Of a stretch of 64,000 nucleotides of DNA, positions 9,203 to 16,582 are shown piece by piece. How positions within the stretch are numbered: position 1 is the stretch's first letter; the number at the start of each line of letters is the position of its first letter. Below the pieces are notes generated by a model that worked only from the letters and a program-made list of their open reading frames with translations, made no database searches and was not told the DNA's origin. Origin of the DNA: Haloarcula amylolytica JCM 13557 (GTDB lineage Archaea; Halobacteriota; Halobacteria; Halobacteriales; Haloarculaceae); NCBI RefSeq assembly GCF_000336615.1, contig NZ_AOLW01000010.1, positions 62,001 to 126,000 on the forward strand, given 5' to 3'. The position numbers were made by a program, and so were the translations under genes.

Positions 9203-9574
9203 ATGTCCCACCCTGACCACGCGTCTCACCCCCTCTCGGTTCGTCTCCAGATGCCCAGCTACGTCGAACTGGTGTTCTCGCTGGTGCTCGTCTGGGGCTT
9301 TGGCGACGCGCTGTCGACGCTGTTTGCCGCCCGGTTTGCCGGGCCGGGACTGGAAGCTAACCCCTGGATACGGACCCTCCTTATCCACGAACCGCTGCTC
9401 GTAATCGCTTTGAAGATGGCTGTGGTTCTCTACGTCGGCGTCGTCCTGCTTGAGTGTCGTGACGTGGTCGAGCGGGTCCCGCTGTGGCGGGCCTGGCTTC
9501 TGTCAATCGTCGCGCTGGGCGCAGTTGTCGTCCTCGGCAACACCTACGTCGGGCTGGTCGCAGCGGTAGTGTGA
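9203..9574 (+). CDS. Small membrane protein (DUF5658-like)
   Basis: 123 residues with three predicted membrane helices (about 18-38, 60-82, 95-118). The motif GDALSTLFAARF followed by EANPW resembles the DUF5658 family, which is a recollection rather than a search result. A TATA-like GTTTTATG about 35 bases upstream supports the Met at 9203; MPSYVEL at 9251 is an alternative start just before the first helix. Function unknown. It lies between ubaA and an alpha/beta hydrolase, all on the plus strand but each with its own promoter-like sequence. Confidence 0.7.
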   Translation: MSHPDHASHPLSVRLQMPSYVELVFSLVLVWGFGDALSTLFAARFAGPGLEANPWIRTLLIHEPLLVIALKMAVVLYVGVVLLECRDVVERVPLWRAWLLSIVALGAVVVLGNTYVGLVAAVV

Positions 9575-9608
9575 CGCGGGAACGCCTCCGTTCTGTCGAT
9601 TCACAACG

Positions 9609-9615
9609 CTTTATC
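9609..9615 (+). promoter_or_regulatory. TATA box of the alpha/beta hydrolase gene
   Basis: CTTTATC is centred about 30 bases before the ATG at 9642; the start codon is therefore probably at or next to the transcription start. Confidence 0.5.
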
Positions 9616-9641
9616 AACCGCCGTACGGAGTATGCGGTCCG

Positions 9642-10400
9642 ATGGATACGCTCACGGCACCCGACGGGACCGCCATCGCGTACGACCGCCCCGGTGACGG
9701 CACGCCGGTCGTGCTGGTGCATGGAACGACCGGAACGTCGGCGGTCTGGGACCGGTTTCGCTCTCAGTTACCTGACGGCTACACGCCCGTCGCGATGGAC
9801 CGACGGGGCCGAGGCGAGAGCGGCGACGGCGACGACCACTCGCTCGCCCGCGAGGTCGACGACGTGGTCGCGCTGGTCGATTCGCTCCCGGATGACCCAG
9901 TGCTGTTCGGCCACTCCTTCGGGGGGCTCTGTGCGCTGGAAGCCGCCAGAGAGTCCGATATCGCGCAGCTAATTCTGTACGAACCGGCGATACTGGTCGG
10001 CCAGCACCGCGACGGGACTCCGCTCACGCCACGGCTCCGGGACCACCTCGACGCGGGCGACCGCGAAGCCGTCATCGAGGCGTTCTTCCGCGAGACGAGC
10101 ACCAGCGGCGACCCCTCGCAGTGGCCTACCGCCGAGCGTGCGCCGCTGGCCGAGACGGTCGTCCGAGAGAGCGCAGTCGTCGGGTCCTACGAACTCCCGG
10201 ACTCGCTCACGGTCGATGCATCCACGCTACTCCTTGCTGGGTCCGAGAGTCCGGCATATCTCCGCGACGGGATTCGGGCAATCGACGGCGCGATGAGCGC
10301 TGCCTCGGTCGTCGAACTATCCGATGTCGGCCATGTCGGCGTCTGGCGAGCCCTGGAAAAGGCCGGCGCGGCGGTTCGCTCGTTCCTCCCCGACCGCTGA
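9642..10400 (+). CDS. Alpha/beta hydrolase
   Basis: 252 residues. It has the alpha/beta hydrolase order: oxyanion region LVHGTTGTSAVWDRF, nucleophile elbow FGHSFGGLCAL with Ser91, and the late catalytic His in VGHVGVWRA close to the C-terminus. A short cap region lies between the elbow and the C-terminal third. It is cytoplasmic and the substrate cannot be told. It converges with the cobalamin-binding protein gene, 24 bases apart. Confidence 0.88.
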   Translation: MDTLTAPDGTAIAYDRPGDGTPVVLVHGTTGTSAVWDRFRSQLPDGYTPVAMDRRGRGESGDGDDHSLAREVDDVVALVDSLPDDPVLFGHSFGGLCALEAARESDIAQLILYEPAILVGQHRDGTPLTPRLRDHLDAGDREAVIEAFFRETSTSGDPSQWPTAERAPLAETVVRESAVVGSYELPDSLTVDASTLLLAGSESPAYLRDGIRAIDGAMSAASVVELSDVGHVGVWRALEKAGAAVRSFLPDR

Positions 10401-10424
10401 TGCCGCGTTCGGTGCCCTGACAGT

Positions 10425-11336
10425 TTACGCCCGGAGCGCCGGCAGGTCTACAACCACATCTTTCGGCGGCGTTTCGAACAGGTCCGGGTGACACAGCGCC
10501 GCCAGGAACTCAAGCGTGTCCACGAGGCGCGGCCCCGACCGATTCACGTAGTGGTGGCCATCCATTACGTACGCCCGGCCGTCCCGGACCGCGGTCAGGT
10601 CGTCGAACCCGGGCCGCTCAGTCAGGTCGGCGAGGTTCTCGCGGGTCTGTGCCACGTCGAAGCCACAGGGCGCGGCCACCAGCACCTCGGGGTCGTAGTC
10701 GACGACCTCCTCCCACTCGCGGGGCCGGGAGTGAGCGCCCGCCTCTTCCATGCCGTAGGTGCCGCCGGCTTTCCGGACCATTTCGGGCACCCAGTGCCCG
10801 CCGACCATCACCGGGTCGAGCCAGTCGAGCACCGCTACGCGGGGCGTCGTCTCGGCTCGCGCCGCCGTGGTTTCGACCGCCGCGACGCGGTCCCGGAGGT
10901 CCGCGACGAGGTCTGCGGCGCGGTCGTCGCGCCCGACCGCCGCACCGACTCGGTGGATGGACTCGAACAGGTCGTCGAGACTGTGGACGTCCAGCGTCAG
11001 CACGTCGGCGTCCAGTCCCAGTTCCTCGACGGCCTCGGCGACGATGACGTGGTCGACGGCGCAGACGTCACAGACGCCCTGGGTGACGACGAGGTCGGGG
11101 TCCAGTTCCGCGAGCGTCTCGCGGTCGATAGCGTAGACGCCGCCGCTCTCCTCGGCAGCCGCGACTTGCTCGTTGATCTCGCCGCTCGACGCCGTCGGGT
11201 CGACGCGCGAGCGATTGACCGACGGCTTCTCGCGGGCCGCCGGCGGATAGTCGCACTCGTGTGAGACACCGACCGGCTCCACGCCGAGCGCGTAGACGAT
11301 TTCCGTCGCCGAGGGCAGCAGCGTGACGACTCGCAT
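10425..11336 (-). CDS. Cobalamin-binding protein, BtuF-like (no signal peptide)
   Basis: 303 residues from the Met at 11336. The class III periplasmic-binding fold is clear: MRVVTLLPSATEIVYALG, then VGVSHECDYPP, a middle helix, VLDWLDPVMVGGHWVPEM, and a C-terminal NRSGPRLVDTLEFLAALCHPD. This matches the BtuF/ABC-type cobalamin-binding family. Unlike a transported binding protein it has no signal sequence or lipobox at the chosen start, and the upstream in-frame extension does not supply one, so it may act inside the cell. No BtuC or BtuD gene is nearby. Confidence 0.8.
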   Translation of the reverse strand: MRVVTLLPSATEIVYALGVEPVGVSHECDYPPAAREKPSVNRSRVDPTASSGEINEQVAAAEESGGVYAIDRETLAELDPDLVVTQGVCDVCAVDHVIVAEAVEELGLDADVLTLDVHSLDDLFESIHRVGAAVGRDDRAADLVADLRDRVAAVETTAARAETTPRVAVLDWLDPVMVGGHWVPEMVRKAGGTYGMEEAGAHSRPREWEEVVDYDPEVLVAAPCGFDVAQTRENLADLTERPGFDDLTAVRDGRAYVMDGHHYVNRSGPRLVDTLEFLAALCHPDLFETPPKDVVVDLPALRA

Positions 11337-11431
11337 ACCCCGACCTTGGCCCGCGCGGACAAAAACCTGCGTCCGCCACACCGTCCGCACGGTTCGTTAC
11401 GCTTACCCTCTGTCGCCGAGGAGACGCGGGT

Positions 11432-11956
11432 ATGGAAGTCAAGTCGCGACACCACCTCCGTTCGGACGAGGTCGACACCATCACGACGGCGCTGTCGGAC
11501 AACCTCGGTGTCGAACTCGATGCGGACAGCTTCGAGAAGGTCGAGTTCGACGACAGCGACTGGGACGTCGTCCTCGTCGATGGCGACCCGCTCGTGCTTT
11601 ATCTGGATCGCGAGGGACCCCGTCCCTCGGATGGAGGCGGCGAAGCCGCCGAGAAAGAACCGTTCCTCACAGTACAAGGTGCCAATCAGCATCCGCCACA
11701 GAAACACGTCGTCACCGTCGACGCCGGGGCCGTCTCCTTTGTCTCGGACGGCGCTGACATCATGCGGCCGGGCATCACCGAGGCCGACGACGACATCAGC
11801 GAGGGCGATCTGGTCGTCATCAACGAGGAGTCCCACGGGAAGTTCCTCGCCGTCGGCCGCGCACAGACCAGCGGCGACGACATGGTCGGCGACAGCGGGA
11901 AAGTCGTCAAGTCGCTCCACCACGTCGGCGACGACCTGTTCGAGTTCTCGGTGTAG
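11432..11956 (+). CDS. RNA-binding protein with PUA domain (DUF1947/MCT-1-like)
   Basis: 174 residues. The N-terminus MEVKSRHHLRSDEVD and KVEFDDSDWDVVLVDGDPLVLY match the DUF1947 pre-PUA domain. The C-terminal 80 residues form a PUA domain (VVTVDAGAVSFVSDGADIMRPGI ... GDLVVINEE). Proteins of this set are related to MCT-1/eIF2D and thought to bind RNA or the small ribosomal subunit. Between the domains, about residues 62-88, is a hydrophilic segment (GPRPSDGGGEAAEKEPF) that looks like a lineage-specific insertion. Single gene, divergent from the cobalamin-binding protein gene. Confidence 0.82.
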   Translation: MEVKSRHHLRSDEVDTITTALSDNLGVELDADSFEKVEFDDSDWDVVLVDGDPLVLYLDREGPRPSDGGGEAAEKEPFLTVQGANQHPPQKHVVTVDAGAVSFVSDGADIMRPGITEADDDISEGDLVVINEESHGKFLAVGRAQTSGDDMVGDSGKVVKSLHHVGDDLFEFSV

Positions 11957-11982
11957 CGCAGTCCACCGATATCGCACTCCAG

Positions 11983-12402
11983 TCACACCAGCGGCCGAAG
12001 CCCGGACCGGTCGAGGGTACGGTCTATGCCGATTCTGACCACCGCTTCGACCACGCCAGCGCCCACGGCCACCCCGAGCAGCAGGGGCCAGACGGTGAGA
12101 TACGACGACAGCGGGTGGAGATGCGTCCCGTACAGCCACTGAGACACAGTGTTGCCGAGCAGCCAGAGTGTCATGAGCACCGGCGTGACGAGTGAGAGGC
12201 GGCTACAGAGATACAGCGGGACAGCGGCTACGAGGACCATCCCAACGGCGGCGTAGCCGGCCCCGAACGCGAATGTCGTCGGGTCCTGCGACGCGAAGTG
12301 GACGCCGTTCGCAAACAGCCACGACAGCACAGCGACGGCATAAAGGACACCACCGACTGCCGTGACGGTGAGGGGAGTTTTCCTGATGGAGGGCGGGCGC
12401 AT
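11983..12402 (-). CDS. Four-helix membrane protein, unknown
   Basis: 139 residues from the Met at 12402 (MRPPSIRKTPLTV). Four membrane helices are evident (about 12-32, 40-62, 66-88, 98-120), with a positively charged N-terminus and a short C-terminal tail GIDRTLDRSGLRPLV. No conserved catalytic residues are seen. It converges with the PUA protein gene and is divergent from sepF. Haloarchaeal genomes contain many such orphan membrane proteins and I cannot name the family. Confidence 0.65.
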   Translation of the reverse strand: MRPPSIRKTPLTVTAVGGVLYAVAVLSWLFANGVHFASQDPTTFAFGAGYAAVGMVLVAAVPLYLCSRLSLVTPVLMTLWLLGNTVSQWLYGTHLHPLSSYLTVWPLLLGVAVGAGVVEAVVRIGIDRTLDRSGLRPLV

Positions 12403-12546
12403 CGTTTCCGGTGTTTGTTCCGCCACTGAATAACGTCTTGTGCAGTACACGCTGTTCCTGATCGTCACCACGGCTGATCAGGGTGTGCTGTGGCGATACG
12501 TTCGATGGACGAAAAGTTGAAACGGGTAGCGCACGCCGTGAGTGAC

Positions 12547-12906
12547 ATGGGACTGATGAGCAAGATCCTCGGGGAGTCTGGATCCTCTCGGAACACCGAG
12601 GATTACGTCGAACTGGACGCGAACGAATTCGAGATGACCGGGACGGAACTCGAACGCCAGGTCCGGATCGCCCGTATCAGCGACAAGCAGGACGTCATCG
12701 ACATCAAAGACGCCGTCTACGACGGTGACGTGGTCGTCGCGGACATCACGCGCCACTCCACGCAGGACCGCACGATGGAACACATCAGCGACGAACTCAA
12801 GCAGGTCGCCAACGAGGTCGGCGGCGACATCGTCCAGAAGGACGACGACCAGCTCATCATCACGCCGGCTGGCGTCGGCATCTCCCGGGAACGCCTCGGT
12901 CAGTAG
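12547..12906 (+). CDS. sepF: Cell division protein SepF
   Basis: 119 residues starting MGLMSKILGESG. The first residues form the amphipathic membrane-targeting helix typical of SepF, so this ATG at 12547 is preferred over the in-frame Met at 12490. A flexible linker is followed by the SepF core (residues about 40-119: ARISDKQDVIDIKDAVYDGDVVVADI ... DIVQKDDDQLIITPAGV). SepF is the membrane anchor for the FtsZ ring and essential in the haloarchaeon tested. No ftsZ lies nearby. The gene is single and followed by an ABC exporter operon with its own promoter region. Confidence 0.92.
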   Translation: MGLMSKILGESGSSRNTEDYVELDANEFEMTGTELERQVRIARISDKQDVIDIKDAVYDGDVVVADITRHSTQDRTMEHISDELKQVANEVGGDIVQKDDDQLIITPAGVGISRERLGQ

Positions 12907-13029
12907 GATTGTGACAGCCCGGCCGACGGGACCTCGCCGTTCGGTCGATCTTGTCAGCTTGTATCAGTCTAACTGCCGGTTTTCGGGGGCTTCAATGCGT
13001 TTTTCGGTGTCGCCACGTTAAGAGCGGCA

Positions 13030-13974
13030 ATGACTGAACCGGCGATACGCGCCAGTGGATTACAGAAGCGTTACGGCGACGTCCAGGCGCTCGACGACCT
13101 AGAATTGACAGTAGAGCAAGGCGAGTTCTTCGGGCTGCTCGGGCCGAACGGGGCCGGCAAGACAACGTTCATCAACACGCTGGTCGGCCTCGTCCACAAG
13201 GACCAGGGGACCGCCGAAGTGTTCGGCTTCGACGTGGAAGAGGACTACCGGGAGGCCCGCGACCGCATCGGCGTCGCGCCACAGGAGTTCAACGTCGACC
13301 GTTTCTTCCCCATCATCGAGGTGCTGGAACACAAGGCCGGCTACCACGGAATCGGTCGGGCCGAGGCCCAAGAGCGCGCCGAAGACGCGCTGAAGACGGT
13401 CGGGATCTGGGACAAACGCGACACGCGCTTCGACTGGCTCTCCGGCGGGATGAAACGCCGGTTCGTCCTTGCGCGTGCGCTGGTTTCCGATCCGGATCTG
13501 CTCATCCTCGACGAGCCGACGGCGGGCGTGGACGTCCAGCTCCGCCACGACCTCTGGGAGATTATCAACCGAATGAACGACGCCGGGACAACGATTCTGC
13601 TGACGACGCACTACATCGAGGAGGCCGAACGCCTCTGTGACCGGGTCGCGATCATGGACGACGGACAGAAGGTCGAGGTGGCGACTCCCGACGACCTGAT
13701 GGCCCGTGGCACCGACACTATCGTCCTCGAACTCGCCGAGATGCCGCGGACGGCCCCGCGACTCGACGTGGAGGGGATCACCGACGTCGAACTGACCGAC
13801 GAAGGGCTGGCCGTCACCGCGATGGGCGGGAGCCAGACCGCGCCGGCGATAATGCGCGAACTCGAAGCACAGGGCCACACCGTCACCTCGCTGGAGATCC
13901 GCCGCGCGTCGCTCGAAGAGGTGTTTGTCGACATGACCCGCGACGACCGCGAGTACGCGGAGGTGTCCGCATGA
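13030..13974 (+). CDS. ABC-2 type exporter, ATP-binding subunit
   Basis: 314 residues. Walker A GPNGAGKTT (near 38-46), Q-loop APQEFNVDRF, signature LSGGMKRR, Walker B LLILDEPTAGVD and switch His in TTHYIEEAE are all present. The C-terminal 90 residues form the extra domain common in drug-, polysaccharide- or daunorubicin-type (DrrA-like) ATPases. It energises the permease encoded just downstream, with which it overlaps by four bases (ATGA), so the two are translationally coupled. Substrate unknown. Confidence 0.95.
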   Translation: MTEPAIRASGLQKRYGDVQALDDLELTVEQGEFFGLLGPNGAGKTTFINTLVGLVHKDQGTAEVFGFDVEEDYREARDRIGVAPQEFNVDRFFPIIEVLEHKAGYHGIGRAEAQERAEDALKTVGIWDKRDTRFDWLSGGMKRRFVLARALVSDPDLLILDEPTAGVDVQLRHDLWEIINRMNDAGTTILLTTHYIEEAERLCDRVAIMDDGQKVEVATPDDLMARGTDTIVLELAEMPRTAPRLDVEGITDVELTDEGLAVTAMGGSQTAPAIMRELEAQGHTVTSLEIRRASLEEVFVDMTRDDREYAEVSA

Positions 13975-14738
13975 ACGCGAACGCGACCCAGTTCCTGACG
14001 CTGGTCCGCCGGGAGATACTCCGGTTCGTCCGCCGGCCGTACAACACGTTCCTCCCGCCGATTATCACGAACGCGCTGTATTTCTCCGTGTTCGGCGTGA
14101 TTCTGGGGAGCCGGATTGGGGAAATTGCGGGCGTGAGCTACCTCCAGTTCGTCCTGCCCGGACTGGTCGTACTCGGGGCCATCTCGGACAGTTTCGAGAA
14201 CGCCTCCTTCACTATCTTCCACGGGCGCTGGAACGACTACATCCAGGCGGTCCTCACCTCCCCGATGTCGAACCGGAGCATGGTGGCCGCCTATGTCTCG
14301 GCCAGCGCACTCCGGGGGGTCGTCACGTCGCTGCTGATCGTCGGCGTGGGACTGGTGTTCACCTCCGTCCCTGTCGCCAACCCCGTGTATCTCGTTTCGT
14401 TCCTGCTGGTGATTACCACGCTGTTCGGCGGCCTCGGCGTCATCGGCGGCCTCTGGGCGAGCGACTTCGACTACCTCACGGTGATGAACCAGTTCATCCT
14501 CCGGCCGCTGGTCTTTTTCGGCGCGGTGTTCTACTCGCTCGAAGTCCTGCCGGCGTTCTGGCGGAACGTCTCGCTGCTCAATCCCATGGTGTACATGGTC
14601 AACGGCGTTCGCTACGGCATGATCGGCGTCACCGAAATCGACCCGAACACGTCGCTGGCCGTCCTGACCGGGACGACCGTGGTCGTGCTGTCAATCGACT
14701 ACGTGCTGTTCAAGCGCGGTTACGGGCTCGCCGAGTAG
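13971..14738 (+). CDS. ABC-2 type exporter, permease subunit
   Basis: 255 residues with six predicted membrane helices of the ABC-2 fold. The N-terminal cytoplasmic helix FLTLVRREILRFVRRPYN precedes the first span, and the conserved ABC-2 region (LVFFGAVFYSLEVLPAFW then NPMVYMVNGVRYGM) sits near the end. It forms the membrane channel for the overlapping ATPase gene. The pair resembles DrrAB/NodIJ-type exporters for small lipophilic compounds or polysaccharides; nothing in the sequence fixes the cargo. Confidence 0.93.
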   Translation: MNANATQFLTLVRREILRFVRRPYNTFLPPIITNALYFSVFGVILGSRIGEIAGVSYLQFVLPGLVVLGAISDSFENASFTIFHGRWNDYIQAVLTSPMSNRSMVAAYVSASALRGVVTSLLIVGVGLVFTSVPVANPVYLVSFLLVITTLFGGLGVIGGLWASDFDYLTVMNQFILRPLVFFGAVFYSLEVLPAFWRNVSLLNPMVYMVNGVRYGMIGVTEIDPNTSLAVLTGTTVVVLSIDYVLFKRGYGLAE

Positions 14739-14896
14739 CGCCGTTCTGACTCTCGAATCTTTCCGATCAACGGCTGCATTTTGTCGTCGATATCGCGCCG
14801 ATAAAACGGGAATGCCGGCTCGGTAACTGGCCTGGCCGCGCTCGAATGCCGGATTGGGTCCGCTCCGGCGGGCGGACAAACTATGACAGGCTGCCC

Positions 14897-14968
14897 CGGA
14901 GCTGGCTCCGTGGCAACACGAGGGGTGTCTCGTGCCCCGGATACTTGTGCGCGCCTCCGGGTGAGGCG
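14897..14968 (+). ncRNA. Three consecutive hairpins, possible structured RNA
   Basis: Between the ABC permease and a downstream minus-strand operon, three hairpins follow each other: CGGAG/CTCCG (14897-14910), CACGAG/CTCGTG (14917-14934) and CGCCTC/GAGGCG (14952-14968). All stems are perfect with 4-6 base loops. There is no acceptor stem or T-loop consensus, so it is not a tRNA, and no SRP or RNase P signature is seen. It could be a small RNA, a terminator cluster for the exporter operon, or chance in GC-rich DNA. Strand is assumed. Confidence 0.25.
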
Positions 14969-14994
14969 TATGTGAACCTATGCCACAAGCGTAT

Positions 14995-15145
14995 TTAGAT
15001 GTGACGCCCGTCTGACGCTGCGTGATACTGGCGGTACTCAGTGTCGATATCGAAGAACTCCCGGATGGCTACGCGGGCCGTGTCGAACCGATACGCAGTA
15101 CCAGCCTGCCGGTACTCACGGACTGCGTGCGCCCGACGCCCGTCG
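14995..15145 (-). pseudogene. Coding remnant without a start codon
   Basis: On the minus strand an open frame ends with TAA at 14995-14997 and reads, in its last 43 residues, VREYRQAGTAYRFDTARV then AIREFFDIDTEYRQYHAA and SDGRHI. The composition and GC-rich third codon positions look like real haloarchaeal coding sequence, but no ATG or GTG is found in frame before it runs into the 3' end of the DUF5611-like gene in another frame. It is probably the 3' end of a broken gene, or a small gene with an unusual start. Confidence 0.35.
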
Positions 15146-15538
15146 TTAGACGTTGTCCGGGGCGTCGGCGTCGTCCTCGACCGAGCGCTTCAGCGAGTCG
15201 CGCCGCGCCTTCGCGTCGCGGTCGGTTGCCTCCTCCAGGAAATCGTTCTTGATAGCGACGGCGTCCTCGGCCGCGTCAACGTTGCCCTCGGCGATGACGT
15301 CCTCTGCCGGTCGCTCGTCGATGTGGAGTGCGATCTTGTCTTTCTTCGAGCCGTACTCGACGCGGCCCGCGACGACCCGGTCGAACACGGGGTTGTCGGG
15401 GTCGTCGACGACCAGCAAGTCGTTGCCTTCGTACTCTTCTGTATCCGTTACTTCGCCGAAGTATTCCTCGACGAACGCTTCCATGTCTGGGACGCGGTCT
15501 TCGAGATGCTCGCCCCGTCGCATCTTGTACTCTCGCAT
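15146..15538 (-). CDS. Conserved archaeal protein, DUF5611-like
   Basis: 130 residues from the Met at 15538 (MREYKMRRGEHLEDRVPDM). It has an acidic N-terminal half with FVEEYFGEVTDTEEYEGNDLLVVDDP, a beta-rich middle (VVAGRVEYGSKKDKIALHIDERP) and a charged helical tail. The start MREYKxRRG is typical of the archaeal DUF5611 family as I remember it. Function unknown. It follows the zinc-ribbon gene by 38 bases on the same strand, so the two are likely one operon. Confidence 0.7.
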   Translation of the reverse strand: MREYKMRRGEHLEDRVPDMEAFVEEYFGEVTDTEEYEGNDLLVVDDPDNPVFDRVVAGRVEYGSKKDKIALHIDERPAEDVIAEGNVDAAEDAVAIKNDFLEEATDRDAKARRDSLKRSVEDDADAPDNV

Positions 15539-15576
15539 GGGCGAGTTTTTGCGAGGGGCTGTCTTACCCTTTGCGT

Positions 15577-16434
15577 TCACTCCTCGTCCCGGGTGATAAG
15601 TGACCCCTTGTGACACTCCGGACAGAAGTCCCCAGCGCGCAACGACGTCGATTCCACCTCGGTGGTGAATCCACACTCCGGACAGGCGAACTCGCCTTCC
15701 GGAACCGTCACGGCGCTGTCGCTGGTCGGTTCGACGCTCGAATCGTCGTCCGTTCCGGTATCGACCGGCATCGTCTCCGGCGACCAGCCGTCCCCGTCGT
15801 CCCCCGGTTCATCGGGCCACTCACCGGGCTGGCGGTCGTCGCCGGCCGACTCCGATTCCTCTTCCTCGCCGAGAATGAGCCCGTCGTCTTTCTCCGGGTC
15901 GGTCTCGTCCTCGGTCACCGGTTCCTCGCCTTCGGCGTCCGGGACGTCGACCGTCGTCGTCGGCTCGTCCAGTTCCACGTCGCCGCTTTCCTCCTCGCCA
16001 TCGTCACTGTCGTCGATAATCTCAGCGTCGTCAGCCGACGGATCGACCGGTTCCCCGGCGTCTACGCTTTCGTCGCCGATTCCTGCATCGTCCGGTGCTT
16101 CGACCGGGTCGTCGACGCTATCCCAGCCACCCGAGCGCTCCGATTCCTCGTCTGTGGGTTCGGCCACGCTGTCAGCAGGTTCGTCTTCCGGCGGTGACTC
16201 GGATTCGGACGTTTCGGATTCGGACTCGTCTTCGACGAGATCGCTGGCGATGTCCGACGGCGTCTCGATTGCCGTGACCTCCTTGTTCTCCGAGACGATC
16301 CGCGTATTTCCACACCGCTCACAGGTCTCCCGTTCCTGGATGGTGATGACGACTTCGCTACCCTGCTCTTCGCGCTCGCGCTCGACGGTGGTCTCACCGT
16401 ACTTGTGCCCGAGGACGGAACATTTGAGACCCAT
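15577..16434 (-). CDS. Acidic protein with two zinc ribbons
   Basis: 285 residues. The N-terminal part (MGLKCSVLGHKYGE ... ETCERCGNTR) and the C-terminal part (ACPECGFTT ... FCPECHKGSL) each hold Cys pairs of a zinc ribbon. Between them lie about 180 residues of very acidic low-complexity linker (runs of D, E, S, P), surely disordered except when salted. Function unknown; zinc ribbons at both ends of a long linker suggest an adaptor that binds nucleic acid or protein. A TATA-like TTTAAGTA about 28 bases upstream serves this gene and the DUF5611-like gene after it. Confidence 0.7.
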   Translation of the reverse strand: MGLKCSVLGHKYGETTVEREREEQGSEVVITIQERETCERCGNTRIVSENKEVTAIETPSDIASDLVEDESESETSESESPPEDEPADSVAEPTDEESERSGGWDSVDDPVEAPDDAGIGDESVDAGEPVDPSADDAEIIDDSDDGEEESGDVELDEPTTTVDVPDAEGEEPVTEDETDPEKDDGLILGEEEESESAGDDRQPGEWPDEPGDDGDGWSPETMPVDTGTDDDSSVEPTSDSAVTVPEGEFACPECGFTTEVESTSLRAGDFCPECHKGSLITRDEE

Positions 16435-16550
16435 TGCCAGAACTTCCCACCGTGGCGTACTTAAACCCTGCCCGTTAGCTCGACCATTCGTGACAGAGCG
16501 CTACCTGTTTCACGACGCTGCTATATTAATTTCAGCCTGAATTGTGAAAT

Positions 16551-16557
16551 TTTATAA
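16551..16557 (+). promoter_or_regulatory. TATA box of the PKD surface protein gene
   Basis: TTTATAA lies about 29 bases before the ATG at 16583, in the middle of an A/T-rich stretch. This supports the ATG at 16583 and a leaderless transcript. Confidence 0.6.
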
Positions 16558-16582
16558 CCGATACCGGCCCTACGCTACGCCA

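Noticed and set aside
14881-14990. tRNA or SRP/RNase P RNA
   Set aside because: No acceptor stem, T-loop GTTCRA, or the conserved cores of SRP or RNase P RNA could be placed.
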